From Limisphaera sp026417315 (GTDB lineage Bacteria; Verrucomicrobiota; Verrucomicrobiia; Limisphaerales; Limisphaeraceae): a stretch of DNA of 64,000 bases. Where the stretch lies: assembly GCF_049537125.1 (NCBI RefSeq), contig NZ_JBMVQY010000002.1:496001-560000 (forward strand). The letters are read 5' to 3'. Each line of letters opens with the position of its first letter. Positions within the stretch are counted from its first letter, which is position 1. This document shows positions 45,112 to 54,051 of the stretch, one piece after another. The position numbers and the translations under genes are program-made. The notes below the pieces were generated by a model. It had not been told where the DNA came from. It saw only the letters and a program-made list of their open reading frames with translations, and made no database searches.

Positions 45112-48100
45112 TCCTCTTGTGGGTACGGCCGAGACGTTGGCCCTGCTGGAGCGCCTGCGCACCACGGTGCAGGAACTGGCGCGCCAGGCGGAGCATTTGG
45201 ACCGTGATCTCGGCTCGCGCAGTCACCGCGTGCGCTACCAGCGCGACGAGGCACTCCGCGTGGCCCGCGAACAATACGAGGCCGCCCGCGCCCGCCTGGA
45301 GGCCCACGCCCGCGAACGGCGTCTGCACCTGGAGCGGACCCATCAACATCGGGAACGCCGCATCCTTCAGGCGCTGGAGAAGGAACGCCAGCGCCTGAAG
45401 GACCGCATCGAGGCCGAAGCGGGTCGCGCCACATTCGAAATCCAACGGGCCCAGCTCGATGCCGATCGTCGCCGCGACGAGGAGCTGGCCTCCGCACGAC
45501 AAGCCCATCAGGCTCTCCTGGAGCGGATGACCGAGGCTCAGGCCCGGTACCAACAGCGTCTTCATCTGGTCCAGCTCCTTTTCAGCCCCTACCCCGGTCT
45601 GGCGCGCCAATGCCTGACGGCCGGGCCCACCCCGCCCACGTCCGCAGTCGAAGGCCTGGACGCGGTCAGCTTTTGGTCGGGTTTCCAGGGACGTCTGGCA
45701 GGAGTTGACGCGCTGGTCCGGCAAACGCGTCGTTTGATTCTGCCCGTGCTCTTCCGCTACTGCCCGTGGTGGCTGGGGCTTTTGCTGGGCATTGTGCTGC
45801 CGGCCCTGGGGATCTTCGGCGTGGCGCGGCGCGGGCCGGCAGAGCTGAGCCCTGTGCACTGGGCGGTTTGGAGCGGCGCCCTCGTGTTCTGGTTGGGCTT
45901 GTACGGACTGAGCCGGGGCTTGGCCCGGCCGCGTGCCGAGAAAATGGCGCGCGCGCTGGCCGAGTTGGACGGATGGCTGGAACAATGCGCGCAATCGGCT
46001 GAAACCGCCCATCAGTCGGAGCTTGCATCCATCCAGGCCAGGCATGCCCGGACCGTGGAGGTGTTGAACGAGCGATGGCGTCAGCTCCGGAAGCAGACCC
46101 AACAACAGCAGCAGGAGGCCCTCGAGGCCCTCGAAGCCCGGGGCCGGCGCGCCCAACAGCGCAACGACACGCTGACCCGTACGCGACTGCAGCAACTGGA
46201 AGCAGACGTGGCCCGTCAGCAGGCCCGGATGGAATCCGAGTACGAGCAACAACGCCAGTCCCTCGAGGAGAGCACCCGGCAGCAACTCCAACGCCTGCAG
46301 CAAGCCCGTGAAACGGGCTGGAACGAGATTCGCCGGCAGTGGCACGACGTCGTTCTGCCGTTGGTCGCCCAACTGCGCGCCGCTGCGGCGGCAGCCGAAG
46401 TCGCCTTTCCGCCCTGGACCGACCCCCGTTGGTCGGACTGGACTCCGCCGGAGGATTTCCTGCATGCCGCTCCCTACGGACACTTGGACGTGGACCTCGC
46501 CACTTTTTGCGGCGTCAATCTGGCCGACAAAGGGCTTCCTCTTCCGGAGCCCCAGCAGCTGCGTTTACCGCTGCTGCTGACCGTGCCGCACGAGGCCTCG
46601 CTTTTGTTGGAGACCGGTCAGGCCGAAACGGAGCCCGCCCTGGCCACACTGAACAATCTCATTCTTCGCCTGCTCACCAGCGCCCCACCCGGCCGCCTCG
46701 CCTTCACCATCCTGGACCCGGTGGGCCTCGGGCAGAACTTCGCCGGCATCATGCACCTGGCCGATTACGAGGACCGCCTGATCCACGGGCGCATCTGGAC
46801 CCAGCCCGCCCACATCGAAGAACGGCTGGCCGAACTGAACGAACACGTCGAGAAGGTCACCCAGATGTACCTGCGGAACGAATATGCGACCCTGGCCGAG
46901 TACAACGCCCAGGCGGGCCGGCTGGCCGAGAAGTACCATTTCCTGGTGGTGGCGCATTTTCCCGTGAATTTCTCGGATCTGGCGGTCAAGCGCCTGCAGA
47001 GCCTGGCAGCCAGCGGCCCGCGTTGCGGGGTGCATGTGCTGCTGCACTGGGACCAGCGCCGCACGCCGCCGGTGGAACTGGTGCCCGAGGAACTTCGCAA
47101 ATACGCGCGCTGTCTGGTCCAACGGTCGGGGCGCTTTCTGCTGGCCGGCGCCGACCACGAGGGGCTCCGGCTGGAGCTGGAAGCGCCGCCGCCGCCCGAG
47201 ATTGCCACTCCGCTGCTCCACCGCATCGGCCAAAACAGTCGGGATGCCTACCGGGTCGAAACCCCGTTTGTGGAGGCGGCCCCCTCGGAGGACCGGTACT
47301 GGTCGGGCGATGCCACCGACGAGCTGCGGGTGCCGATTGGGCGCACGGGGGCTACCAAGCTGCAATACCTCTGCCTGGGACAGGGCACCCGGCAGCACGG
47401 GCTGGTGGCGGGCAAGACCGGCTCGGGCAAGTCCACGCTGTTCCACGTCATCATCACCAACCTGGCCTTGTGGTACAGCCCGGACGAAATCGAGTTCTAC
47501 CTCGTGGACTTCAAGAAGGGCGTGGAGTTCAAATGCTATGCGGCTCATCGGCTGCCGCACGCCCGCGTGGTGGCCATTGAAAGCGATCGGGAGTTCGGTC
47601 TCAGCGTGCTGCATCGCGTGGACGAGGAACTGCGCCGGCGGGGCGACCTGTTCCGCCAGCTGGGAGTTCAAGATTTGCCGGGGTACCGCCGGGCCGGGGG
47701 CCGGGAGACGCTGCCGCGCGTGTTGCTGTTGATCGACGAGTTCCAGGAGTTCTTCGTGGAGGACGATCGCATTGCCCAGAGTGCGGCCCTGTTGCTGGAT
47801 CGCATCGTGCGGCAGGGCCGCGCTTTCGGGATTCATGTGTTGCTCGGTTCGCAAACCCTGGGCGGAGCCTATACGCTGGCCCGTTCGACCATGGGGCAGA
47901 TGGTTGTGCGGATTGCGCTGCAATGCAACGAGGCCGACGCGCTTTTGATCATGAACGAGGACAATCCCGCGCCCCGATTGCTCAGCCGGCCGGGCGAGGC
48001 CATTTACAACGACGAGGGCGGAGCCCTGCAGGGCAACAGTCCCTTCCAGGTCGTCTGGCTGCCCGACCGCGAACGGGAGGAATGGTTGCGGCGCATCCGG

Positions 48101-49042
48101 GCCCTGGCGGAAAGCACTCCGGACCGTGCCCGGCGCTTTGCCGGCCGTGAACCGATCGTCTTCGAGGGCAACGCGCCTGCCGAGATTCGGTCAAACCGCC
48201 ACCTGCGCGAGTTGTTGCATGCTCCGGCGCTGCGGCCCACGCGCGCACCCCGGCTCTGGCTGGGGGAACCCAACGCCATCAAAGGTCCCACCGAAGTCGT
48301 GTTCCGTCGCCAAAGCGGGAGTCATTTGCTCATTGTAGGGCAACGCGACGAAACCGCGCTGGCCCTGCTTTTGCTGGCCCCGGTCATCCTCGGGGCGCAA
48401 CTGCCCCGGCCGGCCGCTCGGTTCTATCTGTTCGACGCCAGTCCGCCTGACGCCCCCGAAACCCGGCTTTTCCAGCAGCTGCTGCCCCGTCTGCCGCACG
48501 CCGTACAATGGGTCCGGCCCGCGGACGCGGAAGCCGTCTTGCAGGAGTTGCTCCACGAACATCAACGTCGCACCGAAACGCTCGACCCCGCCGCCCCCGA
48601 ACTGTTCCTCTTGATCCATCGCCTCCAGCACCACAAAAAACTCCGCTACGACGAGGACGCGGCGTTTGCCCTGGACAGTGAGACGTCTCTCACTCATCCC
48701 GGTCTGATCTTCGACCGACTGGTCACCCAGGGGGGAAACCTGGGATTTCACGTGCTGCTCACCTGTGACACTTACGCCAATCTGCTGCGCCAGCTCAGCC
48801 GCAAGGCGCTCGCCGAGTTCGAGCTGCGGGTCCTGTTCCAGATGAGCGCCAACGACTCCGCCAGCCTGATCGATTCCCCGCAAGCCAACAACCTGGGGCT
48901 GCATCGGGCCCTCCTTTTCCACGGGCAGGAGGGCTGGATCGAAACGTTCCGTCCCTATGCGATGCCGGAGTCGGCCTGGTGGGAGGAGGCTCTCGAGCAT
49001 TTGCATCGGTTGCATGCCGAGCCGGTGACGGTGCCGGGCTGA
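45104..49042 (+). CDS. Membrane-anchored FtsK/SpoIIIE-type ATPase (EssC/EccC-like)
   Basis: About 1312 residues. An N-terminal coiled coil (about 1-150) is followed by two membrane helices (about 210-240 and 248-272), a second coiled coil (about 290-430), a large domain and an FtsK/SpoIIIE ATPase. Walker A GKTGSGKST is at 770-778 and Walker B VLLLIDEFQEFF at 873-884, with IHVLLGSQTLGGAYT after it. A second ATPase-like domain follows whose P-loop is degenerate (LIVGQRDETALAL near 1076-1088). This layout parallels type VII secretion ATPases, but no FHA domain is seen. The GTG start overlaps the upstream stop by 8 nt; GTG at 45077 is an alternative. Substrate translocation is inferred from the WXG-like neighbours. 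Confidence 0.88.
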   Translation: MNSPLVGTAETLALLERLRTTVQELARQAEHLDRDLGSRSHRVRYQRDEALRVAREQYEAARARLEAHARERRLHLERTHQHRERRILQALEKERQRLKDRIEAEAGRATFEIQRAQLDADRRRDEELASARQAHQALLERMTEAQARYQQRLHLVQLLFSPYPGLARQCLTAGPTPPTSAVEGLDAVSFWSGFQGRLAGVDALVRQTRRLILPVLFRYCPWWLGLLLGIVLPALGIFGVARRGPAELSPVHWAVWSGALVFWLGLYGLSRGLARPRAEKMARALAELDGWLEQCAQSAETAHQSELASIQARHARTVEVLNERWRQLRKQTQQQQQEALEALEARGRRAQQRNDTLTRTRLQQLEADVARQQARMESEYEQQRQSLEESTRQQLQRLQQARETGWNEIRRQWHDVVLPLVAQLRAAAAAAEVAFPPWTDPRWSDWTPPEDFLHAAPYGHLDVDLATFCGVNLADKGLPLPEPQQLRLPLLLTVPHEASLLLETGQAETEPALATLNNLILRLLTSAPPGRLAFTILDPVGLGQNFAGIMHLADYEDRLIHGRIWTQPAHIEERLAELNEHVEKVTQMYLRNEYATLAEYNAQAGRLAEKYHFLVVAHFPVNFSDLAVKRLQSLAASGPRCGVHVLLHWDQRRTPPVELVPEELRKYARCLVQRSGRFLLAGADHEGLRLELEAPPPPEIATPLLHRIGQNSRDAYRVETPFVEAAPSEDRYWSGDATDELRVPIGRTGATKLQYLCLGQGTRQHGLVAGKTGSGKSTLFHVIITNLALWYSPDEIEFYLVDFKKGVEFKCYAAHRLPHARVVAIESDREFGLSVLHRVDEELRRRGDLFRQLGVQDLPGYRRAGGRETLPRVLLLIDEFQEFFVEDDRIAQSAALLLDRIVRQGRAFGIHVLLGSQTLGGAYTLARSTMGQMVVRIALQCNEADALLIMNEDNPAPRLLSRPGEAIYNDEGGALQGNSPFQVVWLPDREREEWLRRIRALAESTPDRARRFAGREPIVFEGNAPAEIRSNRHLRELLHAPALRPTRAPRLWLGEPNAIKGPTEVVFRRQSGSHLLIVGQRDETALALLLLAPVILGAQLPRPAARFYLFDASPPDAPETRLFQQLLPRLPHAVQWVRPADAEAVLQELLHEHQRRTETLDPAAPELFLLIHRLQHHKKLRYDEDAAFALDSETSLTHPGLIFDRLVTQGGNLGFHVLLTCDTYANLLRQLSRKALAEFELRVLFQMSANDSASLIDSPQANNLGLHRALLFHGQEGWIETFRPYAMPESAWWEEALEHLHRLHAEPVTVPG

Positions 49043-49072
49043 CCGCAGCCGCGTCCGGGAGGCTGCCGTGCC

Positions 49073-49708
49073 ATGCTGCTGGCGTTCCACAAACCCTACG
49101 GCGTGCTTTCGCAGTTTACCCCCGAGCGACCGGGCCACCGCACGCTGGCCGAGTTCGGCTTTCCGCCCCGCGTCTATCCCATCGGCCGACTCGACGCCGA
49201 TTCCGAGGGACTTCTGCTTCTTTCGGACGAGCCGGCGTTGACCGCGCGGCTGCTCGATCCCCGGTACGCCCATCCCCGCGAATACTGGGTGCAGGTCGAA
49301 CGAATTCCCTCGCCGGAGGCCCTGGACCGGTTGCAGCGCGGCGTGCGCATTGGCGATTATCTCACCCGGCCGTGCCGAGTTTGGCGATTGGAGCCGCCAC
49401 CCCAAGTGCTCCCAGCGCCCGCCGAGCCCGACCTGATTCCGATTGCCATCGGTCCGACGGCCCCGGCCATTCTGCCGGCCCGGGTTCCCCCGATTCGCTA
49501 CCGCAAGAGCGTGCCGGACTGTTGGCTGGCCCTGGAGCTCACGGAAGGGAAGAATCGTCAGGTGCGGCGCATGACCGCTGCCATTGGGCATCCCACGCTG
49601 CGGCTGCTGCGGGTCCGCATCGGCGCCTTTTGGCTGGGCAACCTTGCGCCGGGCCAATGGCGCGAACTGAACGCGGAGGAGCGCCGTGCAGTGCTTCAGC
49701 GGCTGTAA
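49073..49708 (+). CDS. Pseudouridine synthase, RluE/RsuA family
   Basis: A 211-residue rRNA pseudouridine synthase lacking an S4 domain, as in RluE. The catalytic aspartate D41 lies in PIGRLDADSEGLLLLSDE, and LELTEGKNRQVRRMTAAIGHPTLRLLRVRIG is the second hallmark. A Pro-rich insertion of about 40 residues (near 110-145) separates the two halves. It follows the FtsK-like gene by 30 nt, so it may share its transcript by read-through, but the function is housekeeping. Confidence 0.9.
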   Translation: MLLAFHKPYGVLSQFTPERPGHRTLAEFGFPPRVYPIGRLDADSEGLLLLSDEPALTARLLDPRYAHPREYWVQVERIPSPEALDRLQRGVRIGDYLTRPCRVWRLEPPPQVLPAPAEPDLIPIAIGPTAPAILPARVPPIRYRKSVPDCWLALELTEGKNRQVRRMTAAIGHPTLRLLRVRIGAFWLGNLAPGQWRELNAEERRAVLQRL

Positions 49709-50422
49709 GCCCGCGTCCGATTTCGAGCGAAGGGGCTGCGAGACGATACGGAACTCGTGTCCCTCCGCTGCTCTGCGTCCCGCCATCCCGGAGGCACGGC
49801 CGCTGCGGACACGGCGGCGCATTTCAGGTTTTGGACACTCCCGAAAGCGGGTGCAGTTTCGGGCGTCCTCGGCGCGGGACACCGGGGGAAAACGGCGTTT
49901 GTCCCCGGTTTCTTCTATCCGGTGCTCAGCCACGGCCGCCGGGTGCGCCTCGGGCACCGGAGGATCAGCCGGTCTGCGCGGAGCGAGACCTGCGGTGCGC
50001 CGTCCCGCTGGCAGCAAACTCTCCCTTGGGCGGTCCGCCGGTTGGCCCACGAAAGGCGGCCGGAGCCCGTACGTGGTTCGCGTTCTCGTGGGCATTTGCC
50101 AACTGGCCCTCGGAGCTGTGGGCCCAGCCGGCCCGACTGGTTCGGGAGCGTTGACGTCCGCGGCTGGACGCCAAGGAGGCTCATGCCGGATCCAGGGTGG
50201 ATCGGGTGTGCCGAGTGTGGCTCCGGGAGCGAAGGTTGAAGCCGTTGGCCCGGAGAGCCGCCGAGGGAGCCCCACGTCGGTGACGGCTTTTGGCCGGACC
50301 TGCTGACCCGCCGGGGGGAGGCAGTTGTTGCTCCGGCCCCCCGGTGGACGACGCGCGGGCACGGGCAGCCCTGCTTTTTCCTCTTTTCCATGCCGGAGTC
50401 GCCGGTTATGTTAATGCGCGCC
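49709..50422. other. Intergenic region with a module 1 repeat
   Basis: About 700 nt upstream of tRNA-Gln. A fourth copy of the module 1 dispersed repeat is at 49817-49931. No gene is supported in the rest, and open frames over the repeat resemble nothing known. Confidence 0.5.
49817..49931. repeat. Dispersed intergenic repeat, module 1, copy d
   Basis: Begins GGCGCATTTCAGGTTTTGGA and ends CCGGTGCTC. It aligns over its length with the other copies; the left end matches 15987 best and the right end 33841 best. No module 2 element follows. Confidence 0.45.
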
Positions 50423-50496
50423 TGTCCGGTGGTGTAACGGTAGCACAAGGGTCTTTGGAGCCCTTTGTCATGGTTCGAATCCATGCCGGACAGCCA
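50423..50496 (+). tRNA. tRNA-Gln (TTG)
   Basis: A full cloverleaf: acceptor TGTCCGG/CCGGACA, anticodon stem AGGGT/GCCCT with loop CTTTGGA giving anticodon TTG, and T arm CATGG-TTCGAAT-CCATG. The discriminator is G and CCA is encoded. The next gene starts 28 nt downstream, so it may be co-transcribed. Confidence 0.95.
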
Positions 50497-50524
50497 TGCA
50501 TTTTTGCCACCCGCTTTGCCGTTG

Positions 50525-51136
50525 ATGAACGACTGGAACATTCAGGGACGCGCTTCCGCCTGCCAAAGCTGCGGTCAGAAGTTTGCGGATCGCCAGCCCT
50601 ACCACAGTCTGCTGTGGGAGGAGGAGAGGCGCTACCGGCGGCTGGACGTTTGCGTGGCGTGTTGGGAGGCACAATACCTCCAGGAGGCCCGCACCCGACG
50701 GGAGGTGGTCTCGTACTGGCGGGGCATCTACGAGGCGCCACCGCCCCCGGCCGAGCCGATCCGGCGCGACGCAGCCGAGACATTGCTGCGTCAGCTGTGT
50801 GAGCGAGCCGATCCCCAATACCGGCCTGCAACGTACATCCTTGCGGTCATGCTGGAGCGCAAACGGGTGCTGAAGGTCAAGGAGCAGTTCTGGCGCGACG
50901 GCCAGCGGGTCTTTGTGTACGAACACACGCGCAACGGGGACGTGTTCACGGTGCCCGACCCGGCGTTGAAGCTCGGCGAGCTCGAAGCCGTGCAGCGGAC
51001 GGTGGCGCAGTTGCTCGAGCAGGGTCTGCCTCCGGCGATGTCGGGGCCCGACCCCGCGCCGGCAACCCCGGACGCCACAGGCGCCGAGGCCGTCCCGTCC
51101 GATTCCAGGGTGGAGCCGGCTCCCTCCGGTTCGTAA
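50525..51136 (+). CDS. Conserved unknown protein with a zinc-ribbon-like N-terminus
   Basis: A 203-residue cytoplasmic protein. Two CxxC pairs (C13-C16 in ACQSCGQKF and C43-C46 in DVCVACWE) probably bind zinc. The middle part is helical with RRDAAETLLRQLCERADPQYRPATYILAVMLERKRVLKVKEQF, and includes VFVYEHTRNGDVFTVPDPAL. A Pro/Ala/Ser-rich tail of about 35 residues ends the protein. The ATG after tRNA-Gln was preferred to an upstream in-frame codon inside the tRNA. It is 18 nt upstream of rnc, so an RNA-related role is possible, but no family name was recognised. Confidence 0.8.
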   Translation: MNDWNIQGRASACQSCGQKFADRQPYHSLLWEEERRYRRLDVCVACWEAQYLQEARTRREVVSYWRGIYEAPPPPAEPIRRDAAETLLRQLCERADPQYRPATYILAVMLERKRVLKVKEQFWRDGQRVFVYEHTRNGDVFTVPDPALKLGELEAVQRTVAQLLEQGLPPAMSGPDPAPATPDATGAEAVPSDSRVEPAPSGS

Positions 51137-51154
51137 GCCAGGAGAGTTTCGCCC

Positions 51155-51955
51155 GTGTCTGCGACGGACGCATTGGAGACCCGCGTGGGCTGGCGGTTTC
51201 GCGACCGGACGCTGTTGCGACTGGCGCTGACTCATCCTTCGGTGGCCACGGAGCCTGCGGCCACGCTGCAGACGAATCAGCGGCTGGAGTTCCTGGGGGA
51301 TGCGGTTCTCCAGCTGGTGCTGACCCGCGAGCTGTATGACCGATTCCCGACCTACGAAGAAGGCCGCCTCACGAAGGCCCGCGCGCGGCTGGTCAACCGA
51401 CGGACCCTGGCCGAGCGCGCCCGGGCGTTGAATCTGGGCAGCCACCTCATCCTCAGCCCCGGCGAGGAGCGGCACGGGGGGCGGCAGCGGATCTCCTCCT
51501 TGGCCGATGCGTACGAGGCCCTGATCGGAGCCCTTTATTTGGACGGCGGGTTCGAGGTGGCGCAGCGGTTCGTGTTGCGAGAGTTCGAACCGCTGCTGGC
51601 GCAGGTGGAGACTCTGCCCGCGCCGGACAATCCGAAAGGCGAACTGCAGGAGCTCCTGCAGGCCAGGTCGGCGCACCCGCCCGAGTATCGGTTGGTCAAC
51701 GTGACCGGCCCGGATCACGAGCGCGTTTTCGAATGTGCGGTGTGGCACGAGGGGCAGGAACTGGGCCGGGGCAAGGGGCCCAGCAAAAAAGCCGCGGAAA
51801 GTGAGGCCGCCCTTGCCGCCTTGAAACGGCTCCAAGGGGGCGAAGCGGGTGCCGCCGCGGGAACCTCGATCGTGCCCCGGACTCGCCGCCGCCGCAAGAC
51901 CGCATCCCGCAAGACCGATCCGCAACGGGAGACATCCAAGGATGAGTCAGCGTGA
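51155..51955 (+). CDS. rnc: Ribonuclease III
   Basis: A 266-residue double-strand-specific endoribonuclease for rRNA and mRNA processing. The catalytic signature QRLEFLGDAVLQL (42-54) and the second acidic segment DAYEALIGALYLDGG are intact. The dsRNA-binding domain PKGELQELLQARS ... GKGPSKKAAESEAALAAL follows, then a basic tail rich in Arg and Lys. The start is GTG with GGAGAG upstream. The stop overlaps the next gene by 14 nt. Confidence 0.95.
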   Translation: MSATDALETRVGWRFRDRTLLRLALTHPSVATEPAATLQTNQRLEFLGDAVLQLVLTRELYDRFPTYEEGRLTKARARLVNRRTLAERARALNLGSHLILSPGEERHGGRQRISSLADAYEALIGALYLDGGFEVAQRFVLREFEPLLAQVETLPAPDNPKGELQELLQARSAHPPEYRLVNVTGPDHERVFECAVWHEGQELGRGKGPSKKAAESEAALAALKRLQGGEAGAAAGTSIVPRTRRRRKTASRKTDPQRETSKDESA

Positions 51956-52874
51956 GGCAGCACAATCGGGTTCGGCCCCCGGACCTTCCGCCGAGTCCCG
52001 CACGGGACCTGCAGAGAAGGGCCGGATGAGAGGGGCGTGGGAAAGCTCGCAGCGACAGCGCGACTTGATTTGGTCCGCGGCACGTCCGCGTTTGCTGGTG
52101 GGCGTTGTCCACTTGCGGCCGTTGCCCGGGGCGCCCCGCTGGGCCGGCAGCATGTCCGAAGTGGTTCGAGCCGCGGTGGCCGATGCCCGGGCCTATGCGC
52201 GCGGTGGGGTCCACGCCTTGTGCCTCGAGAACTTTGGCGATCTGCCCTTCACCGGCGGGGCCGTGGGGCCGGAGACGGTGGCGGCCATGGCCGTGGTGGC
52301 GGCTGCGGTGCGGGAGGCGGTGGAGTTGCCGCTGGGTTTCAATGTGTTGCGCAACGATGCCCGAGCGGCGCTCGCCCTGTGTGCCGCCTGTGGGGGCCGC
52401 TTCGTTCGCGTCAACGTCCACACCGGCGCCATGCTGACCGATCAGGGCATTCTGCAGGGTAACGCCTACGAGACGGTGCGGTATCGCCAGCAAGTGGCTC
52501 CGGAGGCGGCCATCTGGGCGGATGTGCATGTGAAACATGCCGTGCGGTTGGGCGATTGGCCCCTGGAAGTGGCGGCGTGGGACACGTGGAAACGGGGGCT
52601 GGCCGACGCCTTGATTGTGTCGGGTGTGGGTACGGGCCAGGCGGCCGACCCGGAGCAGTTGCGACGGTTACGGGAGGCATGCCCCGGGGCACGGCTCCTG
52701 GTGGGCAGCGGGATCACGCCGGAGAACCTGGAGCGGTACGCGGCGGCGGACGGGTTTTTGGTGGGGACCTCGCTCAAGCGGGGCGGGCGGATCGAAGAGC
52801 CGGTGGATGTACGGCGCGTGGCGGCTTTGGTGCGGGCGCTGGGGCGGCTGCCTCCGCCCGCGGGCCGAGCCTGA
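51942..52874 (+). CDS. BtpA/SgcQ family TIM-barrel protein
   Basis: A 310-residue protein of the BtpA family (named from a photosystem I biogenesis factor; SgcQ is a relative). Visible patterns are LLVGVVHLRPLPGAPRW, ARAYARGGVHALCLENFGDLPF, LGFNVLRNDARAAL, RVNVHTGAMLTDQGI, WADVHVKHA, LIVSGVGTGQAADPEQL and LLVGSGITPENLERYAAADGFLVGTSLKRGG. The last resembles phosphate-binding loops of TIM barrels. The activity in non-photosynthetic bacteria is unknown. Translation is coupled to rnc by a 14-nt overlap. Confidence 0.88.
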   Translation: MSQREAAQSGSAPGPSAESRTGPAEKGRMRGAWESSQRQRDLIWSAARPRLLVGVVHLRPLPGAPRWAGSMSEVVRAAVADARAYARGGVHALCLENFGDLPFTGGAVGPETVAAMAVVAAAVREAVELPLGFNVLRNDARAALALCAACGGRFVRVNVHTGAMLTDQGILQGNAYETVRYRQQVAPEAAIWADVHVKHAVRLGDWPLEVAAWDTWKRGLADALIVSGVGTGQAADPEQLRRLREACPGARLLVGSGITPENLERYAAADGFLVGTSLKRGGRIEEPVDVRRVAALVRALGRLPPPAGRA

Positions 52875-52946
52875 AGTCAGCAGCCGGAATTTGTGGCCGT
52901 GGCCGGGGCCGGCCTGGAAGCGGCGCCCGGCTTGCGGGACCCGGAC

Positions 52947-54047
52947 TCAGTTGGTGGCGTGCGCGCCGGCCGGCGTGGGGCCCAGGGCCAGGTCCACCAG
53001 CTCGCCGGGGCGCAGTTTCATGTTGGGCGGCACACTGACGATGATGGGCAGGCCACGCTGTTGGGCATTGCCCAATCCGCGAATGCGAAGGGGAGCGTCG
53101 AAAAGCTCGATGCGCGCGCCCACGTGGAGCACCCGGCCGTACCCCACCGAGCGGTGGATGCCCCGGCTGCGGACTTCGACCTCCATCCCTTCGACGGGCT
53201 CCACCCGCAGCGGCTGGGGAATGAAGCCCACGATGTAATCCACGTGTGAACTGGCGATGGTCACGATGGGTTCGGCGGTGGCCACGATGCTGCCCGGGTA
53301 CTTGGCGATGGCGGTGACGACGCCATCGATGGGGGCGGTCAACACCAGGGGCTGCAGCTCGGCTTCCGCCAGGCGCAGCCGTTCTTCCGCGACAGCGAGG
53401 GCCGCCTTGACCTGGGGCGATTCCGGGGTGCGTTGGTGGGGATCCAGTTCTTCCAGGAGCTTTGCAGCGAGGTCGACTGCAGATTGTTTTTCGTTCACCA
53501 ATTGTCGGGCCTGTTCCAGGTCCCGCAAGGCGATGTCCAGCGCGTCCTGACTGGCCACGCCTTCTTCGACCAGGCGCCGGACCCTTTCGTATTCCCGTTC
53601 CGCATACCCCAACTGCGCCTTTGCGCTCAGGAGGTCGGCCCGCTCGCGAAGCCAGTCGAGCTGGTACTGGGCGTAGCGGAGGCGATCGTCGGTGGGATAG
53701 CCCATGTCCGCCAGGATGGCATTCATTTCCGCGCGGATCAGGCGCACCGTGTTGCTGAGAACGGCCGGATCGACGGCTTCCACCAGGGCGACGGGCTGAC
53801 CTGCCTGCACCGGCTGATAAAGGCTCACGTGCAGCTCCGACAGCCTGCCGGGCCGCGGACTGATAATGTCGGCGCGCGGGCCCGAGGCCGTCCCCACCAC
53901 GGTGGGGCTGGCCATGTTCATTTCCCAGAGGCGCACGGTCAGGGCCAGCACACCCACAAAGGCCAACGCCGGCAGAACGCGGACGCGAAACATGCGCCAC
54001 CATTGGGCCGGCGGACTGGGAATGGGAGGGAGCGGTTCCAGTTTCAT
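52947..54047 (-). CDS. HlyD-like periplasmic adaptor (membrane fusion) protein
   Basis: A 366-residue protein with one N-terminal membrane helix (about 22-40), a lipoyl/barrel-sandwich half (ADIISPRPGRLSELHVSLYQPVQAGQPVALVEAVDP), a long helical hairpin (about 100-230), the second lipoyl half (LVLTAPIDGVVTAIAKYPGSIVATAEPIVTIA) and a beta-barrel end. This is the HlyD/EmrA layout. It is the third gene of a VTC-DUF4956 operon, with a 4-nt gap from DUF4956. No inner-membrane transporter is adjacent, so its partner is unclear. Confidence 0.85.
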   Translation of the reverse strand: MKLEPLPPIPSPPAQWWRMFRVRVLPALAFVGVLALTVRLWEMNMASPTVVGTASGPRADIISPRPGRLSELHVSLYQPVQAGQPVALVEAVDPAVLSNTVRLIRAEMNAILADMGYPTDDRLRYAQYQLDWLRERADLLSAKAQLGYAEREYERVRRLVEEGVASQDALDIALRDLEQARQLVNEKQSAVDLAAKLLEELDPHQRTPESPQVKAALAVAEERLRLAEAELQPLVLTAPIDGVVTAIAKYPGSIVATAEPIVTIASSHVDYIVGFIPQPLRVEPVEGMEVEVRSRGIHRSVGYGRVLHVGARIELFDAPLRIRGLGNAQQRGLPIIVSVPPNMKLRPGELVDLALGPTPAGAHATN

Positions 54048-54051
54048 GGCG

